DNA from: Streptomyces broussonetiae
GTDB lineage: Bacteria; Actinomycetota; Actinomycetes; Streptomycetales; Streptomycetaceae
NCBI RefSeq assembly: GCF_009796285.1
Contig: NZ_CP047020.1
Span: 310,001 to 374,000, forward strand
Direction of reading: 5' to 3'
Length of the DNA: 64,000 nucleotides
Part shown: positions 28,417-38,110 of the stretch, in pieces
Layout of the letters: each line of letters starts with the position of its first letter
Numbering within the stretch: position 1 is the first letter of the stretch
Made by a program: the position numbers and the translations under genes
The notes under the pieces: generated by a model
Seen by the model: only the letters and a program-made list of their open reading frames with translations
Told to the model about the DNA's origin: nothing
The model's database searches: none

Positions 28417-28697
28417 ATGGCATCCAGGAAGCGCATCTACGACGCCGAGTTCCGCGAGGGGGCGGTACGGATCGTGACGGAGACCGGGAAGCCGATTCCG
28501 GAAGTGGCTGAGGATCTGGGCATCCACCCGGGGACGTTGCACAGCTGGGTGTCGCGGGCGCGGCGCAACGGGTCGCCGTCGTCGGATCGGCCGGTGGCCG
28601 AGCCATCGCCCGGCGGTCGTCTTCGGGAGAGCGAGCGGTCTGAGCTGGAGCGGCTGCGGGCCGAGGCCGAGGAGAAGGACAAGCGCATCCGCGAGCT
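28417..28697 (+). pseudogene. IS3-family OrfA, 3' truncated
   Basis: MASRKRIYDAEFREGAVRIV, then PEVAEDLGIHPGTLHSWVSR is a transposase_8 helix-turn-helix; the coiled-coil start (ERLRAEAEEKDKRIREL) is cut at 28697, where a helicase-associated reading frame begins. OrfB is absent. Confidence 0.85.
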
Positions 28698-29951
28698 GGC
28701 ATCACCAGCCGGGCGTTCGGCGGGTTGGCGAAGCTGCTAGAGGCGCTCAGGACGCACGACGCCCGCGTGGTGGAGCAGTTGGCGCAGCAGCAGGCCCCGA
28801 GCGCCTACCAGCCGGTCCAGAAGGCCGCGCATGGCTAGGAGAGCCGGGGCGAAGGGAACGGGTCCGGCGGGCCGTCGGCGCCCGCGCGGAAGCTGCTGAA
28901 GTTCTCCACGCCGCGCGACCCGTCGCAGTTGGCCGCGTTCATCAACCTGCGCGTCCTCAACCCCGAGCACGAGCACTGGCGGCGCGGTGTGGAGGCCGCC
29001 GTCATCTACGCCCGCGAACACGGCGACCTCAAGGTGCCGTTCACGTACCACGTACCCGGCCGCGACGACCAGGAGGTAGAAGCCGAGGGGTGGCCGGCCT
29101 CGCTCGCCGGGTTCCCCCTCGGGCAGTGGATCGCTGACGCCCGCCGCTTCTACGCCCGCGGTGACATGGACGAGGACCGCATCGAGCAGCTGGAGAAGCT
29201 GGGCATGGTGTGGTCGCACTACGACGTCGCGTGGGAAGAGGGCCTGGCCGCCGCGCGTGGGTGGGCCGAGGCGAACGGGCACCTGCTCACGCCGCTGGAC
29301 GCCACCCACCAGGGCTACAAGGTGGGCATCTGGCTGAAGAACGCCAGGGCCGCCGCCCGCAAGGCGCAGGACATCGAGCTGCGGCGTGCCGAGGGCCTGC
29401 TGGTGGGATCGTCGGCCGGGGCGCTGTCGCAGGAGCGGCGCGAACAGCTGGAGGACATCGACCCGTCGTGGTGCCCCACCTGGCCCGTGGAGTGGCAGCG
29501 CGCCTTCCACCTCGTCCGGCTCCACGTGGAGGTCGGCGGTGACCTGCCGACCGAGCCCGGCGAGGTCCTGAACCAGGGCGAGGACCTTGGCCGGTGGGTG
29601 CGCTCGGTCCGGCTCGGCTGGCACAACCTCACCACCGTCCAGCAATGGATGTGTGAGCAGGTCCTCGGGATCGAGCCCGCGGCCGAGGACGAGAAGCCGC
29701 CCCCGCGCCGTACCCAGGCCGACAAGTGGGCGCTGGACTACGAGGCCGCCCGGCAGTTCTACGAGCGCGAGGGACACCTGCGCGTGCCGCGCAAGCACGT
29801 GGAGACCATCGTGGTCGGCCTCGACGGCGAGGCCCAGGATGAGCGGGAACTCCGACTCGGCGCATGGCTCAGCAACCAGCGGAGCAGGGCCGCGACGCTG
29901 TCGCCGGAACGCGTCGAGCAGTTCTCCAGCATCGACATGCGCTGGTCGTAG
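28698..29951 (+). pseudogene. Helicase-associated-domain protein, N-terminally truncated with in-frame TAG
   Basis: One frame runs from GITSRAFGGLAKLLEALRTH to the stop at 29951, interrupted only by TAG at 28836-28838 (QKAAHG-stop-ESRGEG). After it come KLLKFSTPRDPSQLAAFINL and several helicase-associated (HA) repeats with W-x-x-G/Y-x-x-L patterns (HWRRGVEAAVIYAREHGDLK, WEEGLAAARGWAEANGHLL, YEAARQFYEREGHLRVP). The DEAD/DEAH ATPase domain expected upstream is missing, replaced by IS3 DNA. Translation could restart at TTG 28929, giving 340 residues. Proteins of this type are frequent near ends of Streptomyces replicons. Confidence 0.7.
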
Positions 29952-29955
29952 GACC

Positions 29956-29990
29956 TGACCACCGGGGGACACGTGACGTGTTCCGGGTCA
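29956..29990 (+). terminator. Hairpin after helicase-associated gene
   Basis: TGACC and CCGGG...ACACGT pair with ACGTGT...CCGG and GGTCA around a single central base, directly after the stop codon at 29951. Confidence 0.5.
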
Positions 29991-30075
29991 GCCCGGGCGT
30001 TCGTCGCGCCGAGGGAACACCAGCGCTTCCGGGGCGGCCACCGGGGTCTGTCCTGGCGGTGTGGTCGGACGTGGG

Positions 30076-30456
30076 TCAGCAGCGCATCGTCCATTCGCTG
30101 GACGCTCCCCGACCGGCAGCCAAGCGGTTTTGGGCGACTTCCTGGCCGGGCGCGAGGCAGAGAGTGACGTCGCCCGTGTGGTCGCGCCCGCTGTAGACCT
30201 TGACGTGGTCCTTGACTCCGGGGCCGGACACGCCGTGGTTAGCCCAAGAGGTGTCCTTGTGCGACACGGCGCTTTCCCACTCTTCATCGTCGCCGCTGAA
30301 GGTGAACCGTTGGCCCGTGAAGTTCGGTCCGGTCCAAACGCAGAAGTACCCAGCGGGGCAGGCGGCGGCTGATGTGGCTGAGGCGGGGGCGGGGGCGGTA
30401 GCAAGAGCTCCGGCAGCAAGCAGCGCAGCGGCCAGAACGGCGGTCGGACGCTTCAC
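30076..30456 (-). CDS. Peptidase inhibitor family I36 protein
   Basis: A 126-residue secreted protein with GTG start and AAGGA nine bases upstream. Signal peptide MKRPTAVLAAALLAAGALAT ends around ASATSA. The mature part starts CPAGYFCVWTGPNFTGQRFT, the I36 (SMI-type metalloproteinase inhibitor, beta/gamma-crystallin-like) pattern with conserved Cys pairs, and ends SSEWTMRC. Likely an extracellular protein binding proteases or the cell surface; activity is not established from sequence. Confidence 0.85.
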   Translation of the reverse strand: MKRPTAVLAAALLAAGALATAPAPASATSAAACPAGYFCVWTGPNFTGQRFTFSGDDEEWESAVSHKDTSWANHGVSGPGVKDHVKVYSGRDHTGDVTLCLAPGQEVAQNRLAAGRGASSEWTMRC

Positions 30457-30741
30457 AGGAAAGATCCTTCGGTCAGTGTCGAGATGAAGAGGAAGGGCTG
30501 CGGCGACGGCGCGCTCGTGCAGCCGCCGCTCGGTGACCCGCCCGCCGCCTCGGCGCGGACGACTGCCAGCGAGCGACGGATGCCCAGCCTTTCATTGATC
30601 ACTACGGCATCGTCCACCGGCTCCGACCGATCATCAGCGTGTCGCGCTGAGCAGTGACCGGAACGAGTGTCGGACCTCCTACAGGGCTGACGAACCTCAC
30701 CACAGCACGAGCTCGACTCCCGCCCGGCAGTGCCGGGGAAC

Positions 30742-31010
30742 TCAGCCGAACGGCAGTAGTTCAGCCTTCGCCGTCTGGGTCTTCTGCGGGCGCCGGAGCT
30801 GCGGCTTGAGTATCAGCAGGTCCATGAACCGCTTCGGCGGCGGGTAGCCGCCTGACTTCCCGGTGAGGAACTGGCCGACGAGCAGGGTCCGTGCGGCCAC
30901 CGTGGTGGCGCCAGCGAGAACGTCCTGCTTGCGGGACTCCCGCAGGGCCCGCAGCGCCGTCAGGTCGACCGCCTCCTGTCGGCCCGAGGCCGCATCGACA
31001 CGCGTGGTCC
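30742..31010 (-). pseudogene. Chimeric fragment: replication-relaxation-like linker joined to conserved C-terminus
   Basis: Upstream half reads REAVDLTALRALRESR (bases 30940-31000 region), matching the 36-kb replication-relaxation gene; downstream half reads VAARTLLVGQFLTGKSGGYP and FMDLLILKPQLRRPQKTQTA, then KAELLPFG, matching the end of the gene at 61203. No start is visible. It appears to be a recombination product of two neighbouring gene families. Confidence 0.6.
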
Positions 31011-31145
31011 TCCTTCTGGCCGTGGAAGGGGGCGATCATGCCGAGCACATGGCCCGGATCAGCGGCATTTGGGTCTGCCCGCTCGCCGCGCCCGCGCCCC
31101 GTCGGGGGAACCAGTCTGGTCGGGGTGCGGGCACGGGCTGGACCG

Positions 31146-32495
31146 TCAGCGGGCGCCGACCTCGATGGGGGTGCTCGGGCTGGTCTCACTACCCACCTGG
31201 AAGGTCAAAGACGTGCGGCCCGTGGTGTTCGGGCCGACGGCCTTGACGGCCACCCACGCGGTGGACGTGGAGGACTTGCCCGGCAGGGCCAGGTTGACCT
31301 TGGAGAAGGTGAGGGTCTGGCCGTCCTGGGACAGTTGTCCGATGAAGTTCTTCAGAGATCCGTCGGAGTCCAGCACGGTCAGCTGGTAGCCGGGGTTGCC
31401 TTCCTCCACGAACTGTAGTCCCATCCCTTGGGGCAGGCTGACCTGGACGGTCTGCTCGGGCACCGGCCCTTCGGTGGTCTCGAGACGCACCCCGGGATAG
31501 CCGACCGGGCCGCCGGCGGTCAGCCTGACGTCCGGCGGTCCGCCCGGGGCGACGGAAAAGCTGGCACTGCGGGTGGCGGTGTAGCGGAAGTAGACGCTGC
31601 CGATCTGGAAGGCGTCTTCCGGGTTGTCCGGGTTCCAGCTCAGGGCGCTTGTCTTGCCGTCGGAGGTGTTGGTGGACTGCGGCCAGACCAGGAACCGGTA
31701 GTACCCCGGCTTGTCGCCCTCATCCAGCAGGTTGACGGCGTCGAGGATTCGCTTGTTGCCGGTTCCGGCGTCCGCGTGGCCCTTGACGTAGAACTTGACC
31801 GGGGCAGGCGTGAGGTGGGACGGCGTGCCGTCCTCGTGCACCAGCTGGTAGTACACGTGGTCGCTGTTGTTGCCGGCCACGTTCTCCTTGCCCTGACGGG
31901 GGTTGACCAGGTCGATGATGAACTTGTCGGCGATGTAGCCGTTGTCCGACACGTAGCCGAAGCCGGCCTGGCTGTTGGGAGTCCCGCCCCAGCCCCTGTC
32001 GTAGGGCAGGCGGACGAAGGGGCGCCCGATCCGCCCGTTGGCCGGGTCGTAGGCGGGCCAGAGGACCTCGATCTCCACGTGGGTGGTGCGGGTCGTGCCG
32101 TCGCTGAGGCTGACCTTCACGCCGAGCTGGTACGTGCGGCTGTACTGGCCCTGCTCCGGTGCGGAATCGACGTTGAGGTCGCCGCGCAGCGTGAAGGTGA
32201 TGACGTCGGAGTCCTCGAGAAACGTCAGGTCGATCACCTCGTATTCCTGGTCGATGCCCATGCGGCCGCGCGGCACCTCGACGGCGGTCCAGTAGGACTT
32301 GTCGTCCTGGCCGTAGTAGGCGTACTCAACCTTTGTGATCTTGATGCCCATCGGGACGCGGATGCGGCCGTCGTACCGGAACTCGGAGTCCCAGGTGGCG
32401 AACCGGTTCGCGTACCCGAGGGCTTTGATACCCGTCCATTCCGGGTCCGACGTCTGAGCGTCGACCGGTGATACCGCTGATACTGATGCAGGCAT
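31146..32495 (-). CDS. Surface-type protein with C-terminal Ig-like module
   Basis: A 449-residue protein starting MPASVSAVSPVDAQTSDPEW with GGGAG seven bases upstream. Residues ~20-330 are beta-rich and aromatic (KVEYAYYGQDDKSYWTAVEV, GYVSDNGYIADKFIIDLV). The last ~120 residues, from GGPPDVRLTAGGPVGYPGVR to SPSTPIEV, are homologous to two tandem modules in the next upstream gene. There is no signal peptide, so if extracellular it would need another export route. It is the third gene of the operon led by a glycosyltransferase. No family name recognised. Confidence 0.7.
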   Translation of the reverse strand: MPASVSAVSPVDAQTSDPEWTGIKALGYANRFATWDSEFRYDGRIRVPMGIKITKVEYAYYGQDDKSYWTAVEVPRGRMGIDQEYEVIDLTFLEDSDVITFTLRGDLNVDSAPEQGQYSRTYQLGVKVSLSDGTTRTTHVEIEVLWPAYDPANGRIGRPFVRLPYDRGWGGTPNSQAGFGYVSDNGYIADKFIIDLVNPRQGKENVAGNNSDHVYYQLVHEDGTPSHLTPAPVKFYVKGHADAGTGNKRILDAVNLLDEGDKPGYYRFLVWPQSTNTSDGKTSALSWNPDNPEDAFQIGSVYFRYTATRSASFSVAPGGPPDVRLTAGGPVGYPGVRLETTEGPVPEQTVQVSLPQGMGLQFVEEGNPGYQLTVLDSDGSLKNFIGQLSQDGQTLTFSKVNLALPGKSSTSTAWVAVKAVGPNTTGRTSLTFQVGSETSPSTPIEVGAR

Positions 32496-32742
32496 GTCAA
32501 TCTCCCTTGCTTGGAAAAGCTGGCGTACTTCTGGTGCGGTTCGATAGGGAACGGAGGAAGGTCGGGGTGTTGGGCTGCTCGCAGGCACAACCCATCGCCG
32601 CGCCAGCCTTGGATGAGGGTTTCGGCACCTCTTGTGCCCTTGTTCTTCAACCTCCGCCTGCGTGGGAACGCGGGACAACTGCTGAGCAGCCGCCCCGCTG
32701 GGCTGTTCGGGCACAGCGGGGACCGTGTGACTGCCGGGTTGC

Positions 32743-34440
32743 TCAGATGACGTTGATGGTGGTGGAGGGGGAGAGTCGGTCGCCGACGGAGAATTCGACC
32801 CGGGTGGCGCCGGGTGGGGTGGCGTCGGAGGCGCTCACGGCGACCCACATGACCGATCGTGATCCGGCAGCGGGGGTTCCCAGGTCGACGTGGGAAAAAG
32901 TCAGCACCTGCCCGTCGTCGGAGAGGTTCCCCATGTACACGGTGGTGTTGTGATTGGCGTCCCAGACGGTCAGCTGGTGGTCGGGATTGTCCGGTGTGCC
33001 GAACTGCATGTTGAGGGCGTCCGGGAGGGCCGCGGTGACGGTTTGCAGGGGGATGGCCTGTGATCCGTTGTTGCGTACCTCCACGCCCGGGTAGACGGGT
33101 GCCCCTCCTCGTTCCGCGGTGACGGGGCCGCCGCCGGGTGTGACGTCGTAGGCGGGTGTGACGACGACCGTGGTGGAGGGGGAGGGCTTGCCTGCGACGG
33201 TGAAGGCCAGGCTGGTGGCTCCGAGCGGGGCGTTGTGGCCGGCGCTTACGGCAACCCACATCACCGCTGTGCCGGGCAGGTTCAGGTCCACGTCGGAGAA
33301 GACGAGCGTGGCTCCGTCCTCCGAGAGCTTTCCCATGTGCGGTGTCGTCTGCCCGGAGGGGTCTTGGACGGTCAGCTGGTAGTCGGCGAGTGTCTGCGTG
33401 CCGAAGAGCAGGCCGCGGTCGGAGGGAAGGGTGACCGACACCGTCGCCGGCGCAACCTCCACGTCGGAGTCGACGTGGATTCCCGGATACCCGACGGGCC
33501 CGCCCCGCGTCAGCTCCACGTCCGGTGGGCCGCCGGGCGTGAGTGTGAACTCCGACCATTGCAACACGACTTGGCCGTGGTTGTCCGCGTCACCGACGGG
33601 AGTCTGGTACAGGGGATCGTCCTTGCCGCCCGCCCGGGCGCCGTTGCCGGCCACGGTGCGTCCTGCGGTGACGCCAGGACCGCTCACAAAACTGCTGCCA
33701 CCTCCACCACCGCTGCCCCAGTAGCCCTGTGAGGAGGCGAGGGTGAGTCCTCCACCGCCTCCCGCGTAGCCGGCGCCTCCACCTGTTTCACCGGCGCTGT
33801 AGCCCGCGCCCCCGCCTCCCCCCATACCCGGGATCGGCACCTGGCCCCCAGGAGCTCCGTTCACGTTGGGGCTGCCGTTCTGGCCGGTGTTGCCGCCACG
33901 CCCCCCGTAACTGCTGTCCGTGGAGCCGCCGGCACCGCCCGTCGAACCCGATGCTCCACGTGCCACCGTGCCGGTCCACCCACCCCGCGATTGCGACTGT
34001 CCGTCAAAACCCCTGCTGCCGCCGCCCGCCCCGCCACGCGCATCAATGAGACCCGGCCGCGTGCACGCGCCTCCTCCTGCGGCGATCAGCAGCGGCTGTC
34101 CCAGCCGCTGACTGAACAAACCGCTCATCCCGCCCCCACCGCGGCTTGCTCCCAGGTCGACAACGATCCGCAGGGTCTCCCCGGGGACGACAGCGATGTC
34201 CCCAGTGGCGAATCCGCCCCCGCCCCCTTGGTCGGCTCCGCGGCCTCCGCCGCCCCAGCAGCGGGCATTGACCGTGGTAACGCCGGGGGGAACCGTGAAG
34301 TCCTGGACGGCTCCGGTGTAGTCGAATCGCAGGATGTGGGTGAAGGGAGCAATCGGTGCGCTGATGGTCGGCGCAATGGCCGCACGTGGCTCGATCACCG
34401 TGACGGGTTCGGCGATGGGGAGAAGAGTTGCCTCGGTCAA
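32743..34440 (-). CDS. Glycine-rich protein with two C-terminal Ig-like modules
   Basis: A 565-residue protein from a TTG start (GGAAGG upstream) that overlaps the TGA of the glycosyltransferase gene (TTGA). Residues ~30-300 form a Gly-rich domain opening with FDYTGAVQDFTVPPGVTTVN and RCWGGGGRG, with many GGxGG runs, ending GQVVLQWSEF; this layout is known from bacterial glycine-rich surface/tail proteins. Two ~115-residue modules follow, the first starting TPGGPPDVELTRGGPVGYPG and the second VTPGGGPVTAERGGAPVYPG, each ending SPSTT. It has no signal peptide. The coupled glycosyltransferase suggests that it is glycosylated, which is an inference. Confidence 0.75.
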   Translation of the reverse strand: MTEATLLPIAEPVTVIEPRAAIAPTISAPIAPFTHILRFDYTGAVQDFTVPPGVTTVNARCWGGGGRGADQGGGGGFATGDIAVVPGETLRIVVDLGASRGGGGMSGLFSQRLGQPLLIAAGGGACTRPGLIDARGGAGGGSRGFDGQSQSRGGWTGTVARGASGSTGGAGGSTDSSYGGRGGNTGQNGSPNVNGAPGGQVPIPGMGGGGGAGYSAGETGGGAGYAGGGGGLTLASSQGYWGSGGGGGSSFVSGPGVTAGRTVAGNGARAGGKDDPLYQTPVGDADNHGQVVLQWSEFTLTPGGPPDVELTRGGPVGYPGIHVDSDVEVAPATVSVTLPSDRGLLFGTQTLADYQLTVQDPSGQTTPHMGKLSEDGATLVFSDVDLNLPGTAVMWVAVSAGHNAPLGATSLAFTVAGKPSPSTTVVVTPAYDVTPGGGPVTAERGGAPVYPGVEVRNNGSQAIPLQTVTAALPDALNMQFGTPDNPDHQLTVWDANHNTTVYMGNLSDDGQVLTFSHVDLGTPAAGSRSVMWVAVSASDATPPGATRVEFSVGDRLSPSTTINVI

Positions 34441-35669
34441 GACGTGCCTTCCTTTCGTTGCAGGTCGACGGGACCGGTCGTGGTTTCTCTGTGCTCCGCG
34501 GCACCATGACGGCCGCAGGCGCGGTTCGTCCCCCGGAGCGCGGAGTCCTCCCCAAGGCTGTGGCTCATCTCGCCCACGTCGACGAGCGTGCCGATGGCGC
34601 GCTTGCGTACGCCGTTGGCCGTGCGCTTCATGGCCAGCGATTCGATGGCGTCGCACCAGGTGGCGATGTCGGGTGTGGCGCTCAGTTCGAGGGAGCGGGC
34701 TGCGGCCCGTTGCGAGGCGCGGGCCCAGTTGTCCGGGTCTTGCAGGGATGTCAGAGCGTCGATCCAGGCGTTGAGGTCGTCGCGGTAGGCGAAGATGCCG
34801 GCTTCACCCAGGGACTCGACGAGTCCGGGCGTGGGGTGGGCGATCACGGGGATGCCCGAGGCGAACGCCTCGACAGCGACGCGTCCCCAGGACTCGTACA
34901 GGCTCGGCATGAGCATCACCCGGGAGCGGCTGTAGACGTGTTCGCGCATCTGCTGCCCGGGAACGCCGTCGAGGACCTCGCAGTTGGGCAGCCGTGGTGG
35001 CGGCATGATCTGCTGCCCGTAGGCACCGCGGACGCCGAGGAACTTCCACTGCGGTGTCCAGGCGGCGATCTGCCAGAACAGCTCACCGCCCTTGTCCGGG
35101 TTGAGGTTGACCAGGGTCGCGCAGTCGCCGGGCTGCGTGCGGTACTCCTTAGCGATCACCGGCGGCCGGACGACGATGCTGTGCCGGGGCAGGAACTCGC
35201 GCGGGTAGCGGGCGTAGAAGATCTCGCCGTCCCGGCGGATCCACTCGCTGTTGTAGACGACGAGATCGGCACCCGCCGCATTGTGGAAGCTCGTGGCGAA
35301 GTTGTCGTGACAGATCACGGCCAGCGGGATGAGACGCTCCCGGGCGAGGCCGGCGACCAGGGGCACGTTCTCGTAGTGGGAGACCAGCACGTCCGCTGTG
35401 TGGGCGTGGGCGGCGAAGTCGATGCCTTCCTGGAAGGGAACGACCCGCACCCCGTCGATCTCGTAGGTCTTCTCGCTCCTTCCGGGATGGGACAGCCAGA
35501 CCTCCACCTGGTGACCGCGCTCGGCCAGAGGCCGCAGCATCGAGTGCAGCATCCACTCCGAACCCGCGTTGTGATCCGGTGGATACCCGTACACCCGGGC
35601 CACGATGGACATGCGCCGCACGGTCGATGCCACAGTCAGTCGATACGGACGCAATGCCAGCTGGTCCAC
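34437..35669 (-). CDS. Family 4 glycosyltransferase (GT-B)
   Basis: A 410-residue protein. The GTG at 35669 is preferred because GGAGGG precedes it by eight bases; an internal ATG at 35612 (MSIVARVYGYPPDHNAGSEW) lacks a site. N-terminal acceptor domain has the Gly-rich loop PPDHNAGSEWMLHSML; the C-terminal donor domain has RSRVMLMPSLYESWGRVAVE with the E-x7-E motif of GT4, followed by AFASGIPVIAHPTPGLVESL. It is the first gene of an operon with two large surface-type proteins and overlaps the next gene by four bases. Confidence 0.85.
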   Translation of the reverse strand: MDQLALRPYRLTVASTVRRMSIVARVYGYPPDHNAGSEWMLHSMLRPLAERGHQVEVWLSHPGRSEKTYEIDGVRVVPFQEGIDFAAHAHTADVLVSHYENVPLVAGLARERLIPLAVICHDNFATSFHNAAGADLVVYNSEWIRRDGEIFYARYPREFLPRHSIVVRPPVIAKEYRTQPGDCATLVNLNPDKGGELFWQIAAWTPQWKFLGVRGAYGQQIMPPPRLPNCEVLDGVPGQQMREHVYSRSRVMLMPSLYESWGRVAVEAFASGIPVIAHPTPGLVESLGEAGIFAYRDDLNAWIDALTSLQDPDNWARASQRAAARSLELSATPDIATWCDAIESLAMKRTANGVRKRAIGTLVDVGEMSHSLGEDSALRGTNRACGRHGAAEHRETTTGPVDLQRKEGTS

Positions 35670-36030
35670 CAAGAAGTCCCTCCGGATCGGGTGTGCCGCG
35701 AGAGCGCGCAATCAGCCGGAGCGCGTGGTCTGCCCGCTCCGGCCTCGCTTCCATTCAGCCCCGACACACGGCTGCGGAACCAGTGCCTCCGCGCGAAACC
35801 ACCACTACGTGTCCTGCCGACGTGCGGCATGAAACGCCCAGCTCACAGGCACTCTGGCTCGCGCCGGTCGCAAACAGGCCAACCGCCGCCCCCGCATCAG
35901 CCACCCAGCGCCGGCAGCAGGGCGCGTGGGTACCGGACGGCGAGCTGTGCCCGCGTTCTTTGGCCGGTGATGACGTCCGCGGGCATCGTCGGTGCGCACC
36001 GCGACATCGAGTGCGCGGCATCGGGTGCTC
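35670..36030. other. Intergenic stretch
   Basis: About 360 bp between the glycosyltransferase and the replication-relaxation pseudogene. No coding pattern is convincing; it must contain the operon promoter. Confidence 0.4.
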
Positions 36031-37039
36031 TCAGTGGCCCGCCTCCCGACCGCGGTGGGGGCCGGGCTGCCACGGGTGGTATGCCTCCTGGTCGTTCTCG
36101 CGTACGGGATGCGCTGCGTAGGCATCGTGCGGGTCGGCGTAGCGGTCCGCGCGGGCGCGGGAGTCGTCGGCCGCCTTGGTGAACGCCTCCTGGAGGCGGC
36201 GCAGCCGCTCGTCCGTGAGATCAAGGACTTCCACGTCCGTGCGGGACTCCCGCAAGGCCCGCAGGGCCGTCAGGTCAATCGCCTCCCGGGTTCCGGCCTG
36301 TGCCTCCTGGTCGCCGTGCTCGGGGTCGCCGGGCCGGGGTGCGAGCAGTTGCTCGGGCATCGCCGCCTGCTGGTGCGCGACGACGTCGTACGCCCGGCCC
36401 CGCACGGCGACGGTGGTGCGCAGCTTCTCGCGGACCACCGCGCCGACGAGGACGGCCCGCTCGTACTGCAACGGAATGCGGGGTATCTCCCACTCCCCCG
36501 GCTCCAGCTCCGGGGGAGTGGGGCGCGGCCGGTGTGCCCAGTCCGGCCGGGGCGCCGACGGCGGCCTGCCCGGCGGCGAGAACGTCGGCCGGCTCGCCAT
36601 CGAGCAGGGCCAGGTCCGGCTTCGGGCGCAGCAGTGCGAACAGGGCCTCATTGACCGCCATCGGGTGTGAAGCGCCGCTGCGTCCCGCGCCACGGGCCGG
36701 CCCGCCCATCTCCCCCACCGGCCGCCCCAGCTCGTAGGAGGCGGCCTTCAGGCCCATCGGCGTGAGGTTGCGCAGGGTGTCCCCGCCCGAGGTCTTCCCG
36801 CCGTTCTCCACCAGGCCGTGCTTGCGCAGATCGGAGACCGCCCCGAGATGCGCAGCGGTGCGGGCCTGCTTCCGCTCCGACGGCTTGGCCTTGTCGGTGT
36901 GCCGGTAGCTCATGTGCGGGGCTGAGATCTGCTGGATCTGTTCGACGGTCGCGACCTTCAGCACACCGAGCACGCGCAGCACGTCGCCGCGCAGGTTGTT
37001 CGTCGACCCCGCCGGGTTCGTCTTCCGCTTCCCCGCCAT
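36031..37039 (-). pseudogene. Replication-relaxation family protein, frameshifted
   Basis: Starts MAGKRKTNPAGSTNNLRGDV, then LRVLGVLKVATVEQIQQISA (winged-helix), LGAVSDLRKHGLVENGGKTS and LTPMGLKAASYELGRPVGEM, the pattern of the replic_relax family found on actinobacterial plasmids and integrative elements. A frameshift lies around 36540-36600; the remaining frame (RIPLQYERAVLVGAVVREKL through ALRALRESRTDVEVLDLTDE) continues to a stop at 36031. Restored length would be about 335 residues. It supports a plasmid or integrated-element origin for this section. Confidence 0.7.
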
Positions 37040-37735
37040 CAGCCCCGCTCCCTCCCCGTCGTCTGTCGCGCGCGGCCACCGGCCGGGCGCCGGCCGCGCC
37101 CGGCCGCAGAGGGCATCCGGCCCCCGGACCCGATGATCTCCTCCACCACGGACATTCCTCTCAAGTTCAGGAGGAGAGAAGAGGGCTGTGACGACGCAGC
37201 GTGCGGCCGTATCTGCGTGGTGACCTGCGGGCTTTCCGTCCTGCTCGATGCCGGGCACCAAAGTGGGTTCCACAGTGGCGTCCCAAGTGCGCACCGCAGG
37301 AGGCCGGGGCGGCTTGCCCGGTGCTGGTCGGGCTCATGGCCGGGGCGGGCGCGCCTGGCGCCTGCCGGTGGTCGGTGCGTGGTCATCGCGGTGGCTCCTT
37401 CGCTTCGGACCGCCCCTTTGGTGGGCGGTGATCGAGGCAGCAGCGTGCAGGGAACCCCCTTGTCCGCGATCTGACGGCGGCCGGTAGCGAGCGTGGTCCA
37501 GGGGAAACGCGGCGGTGGTCGGGGCGGTAGCCGACCTGGACAAGGGCTCACGGTCGGGCTCGTGGTCGGGCCGACCATGGTGGACAAGGGGCCGGGTTTG
37601 GCCCTGGCAGCCCGATTCATCCCAATCACGGCGGGAGGGAAGAGAGTTCTCCGTCCTCTGTCCACAGGCCGGCGGGCCGACCCCGCTGGGGACCTCGCCG
37701 TGATCGGCACGGCAACCGTACGTCAGGAGCTGCCC
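37040..37735. other. Stretch without recognisable gene
   Basis: About 700 bp between two divergent genes. Frames on both strands are open because of base composition, but none shows a start with ribosome binding site and a plausible protein. Confidence 0.4.
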
Positions 37736-37927
37736 ATGTCCCCGATCGTTCCCTCGCTGCCCCCGCACCTGGTCCAGCTCGGCTTCGACTACGTCCTGGC
37801 AGTGGAGACCGGAGACGACGCCGCTACGGCGCGGCTCGCGCCCGAGGTGCAGCAGCTGCCGGGGCTGCTGCCGGGCATCGCGGAACCGATCGTCTTCCCC
37901 GTGACTGCGTTGCCCGACGACACCTGA
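37736..37927 (+). CDS. Small hypothetical protein
   Basis: Sixty-three residues from an ATG with CAGGAG seven bases upstream: MSPIVPSLPPHLVQLGFDYV, then LAVETGDDAATARLAPEVQQ. It is acidic, soluble and unknown. It stands alone. Confidence 0.5.
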   Translation: MSPIVPSLPPHLVQLGFDYVLAVETGDDAATARLAPEVQQLPGLLPGIAEPIVFPVTALPDDT

Positions 37928-38110
37928 TGGCGATCCGCGAGTGAGCCACGCACTCCCCGCGGCCGCCGCGCCGGGGATCGCCCGCACCATCACGCACGGC
38001 TCTACAGGTGCTGCGCGATGAGCAGATGGAGCGAGCCCGTGCGGTGAGCTGCTCAGTGCAAGACCAGCGCCCATGCTCACCGCGATCAGCTCGGGTTGAA
38101 GCCCAGGCCT

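Noticed and set aside
30761..31189. 142-codon minus-strand frame
   Set aside because: Lies over the chimeric fragment at 30742-31010, whose recognisable residues are in a different frame.
31428..32471. 347-codon open frame antisense to the 449-residue surface protein
   Set aside because: Shadow frame; the minus-strand gene has a good start site and a module shared with its neighbour.
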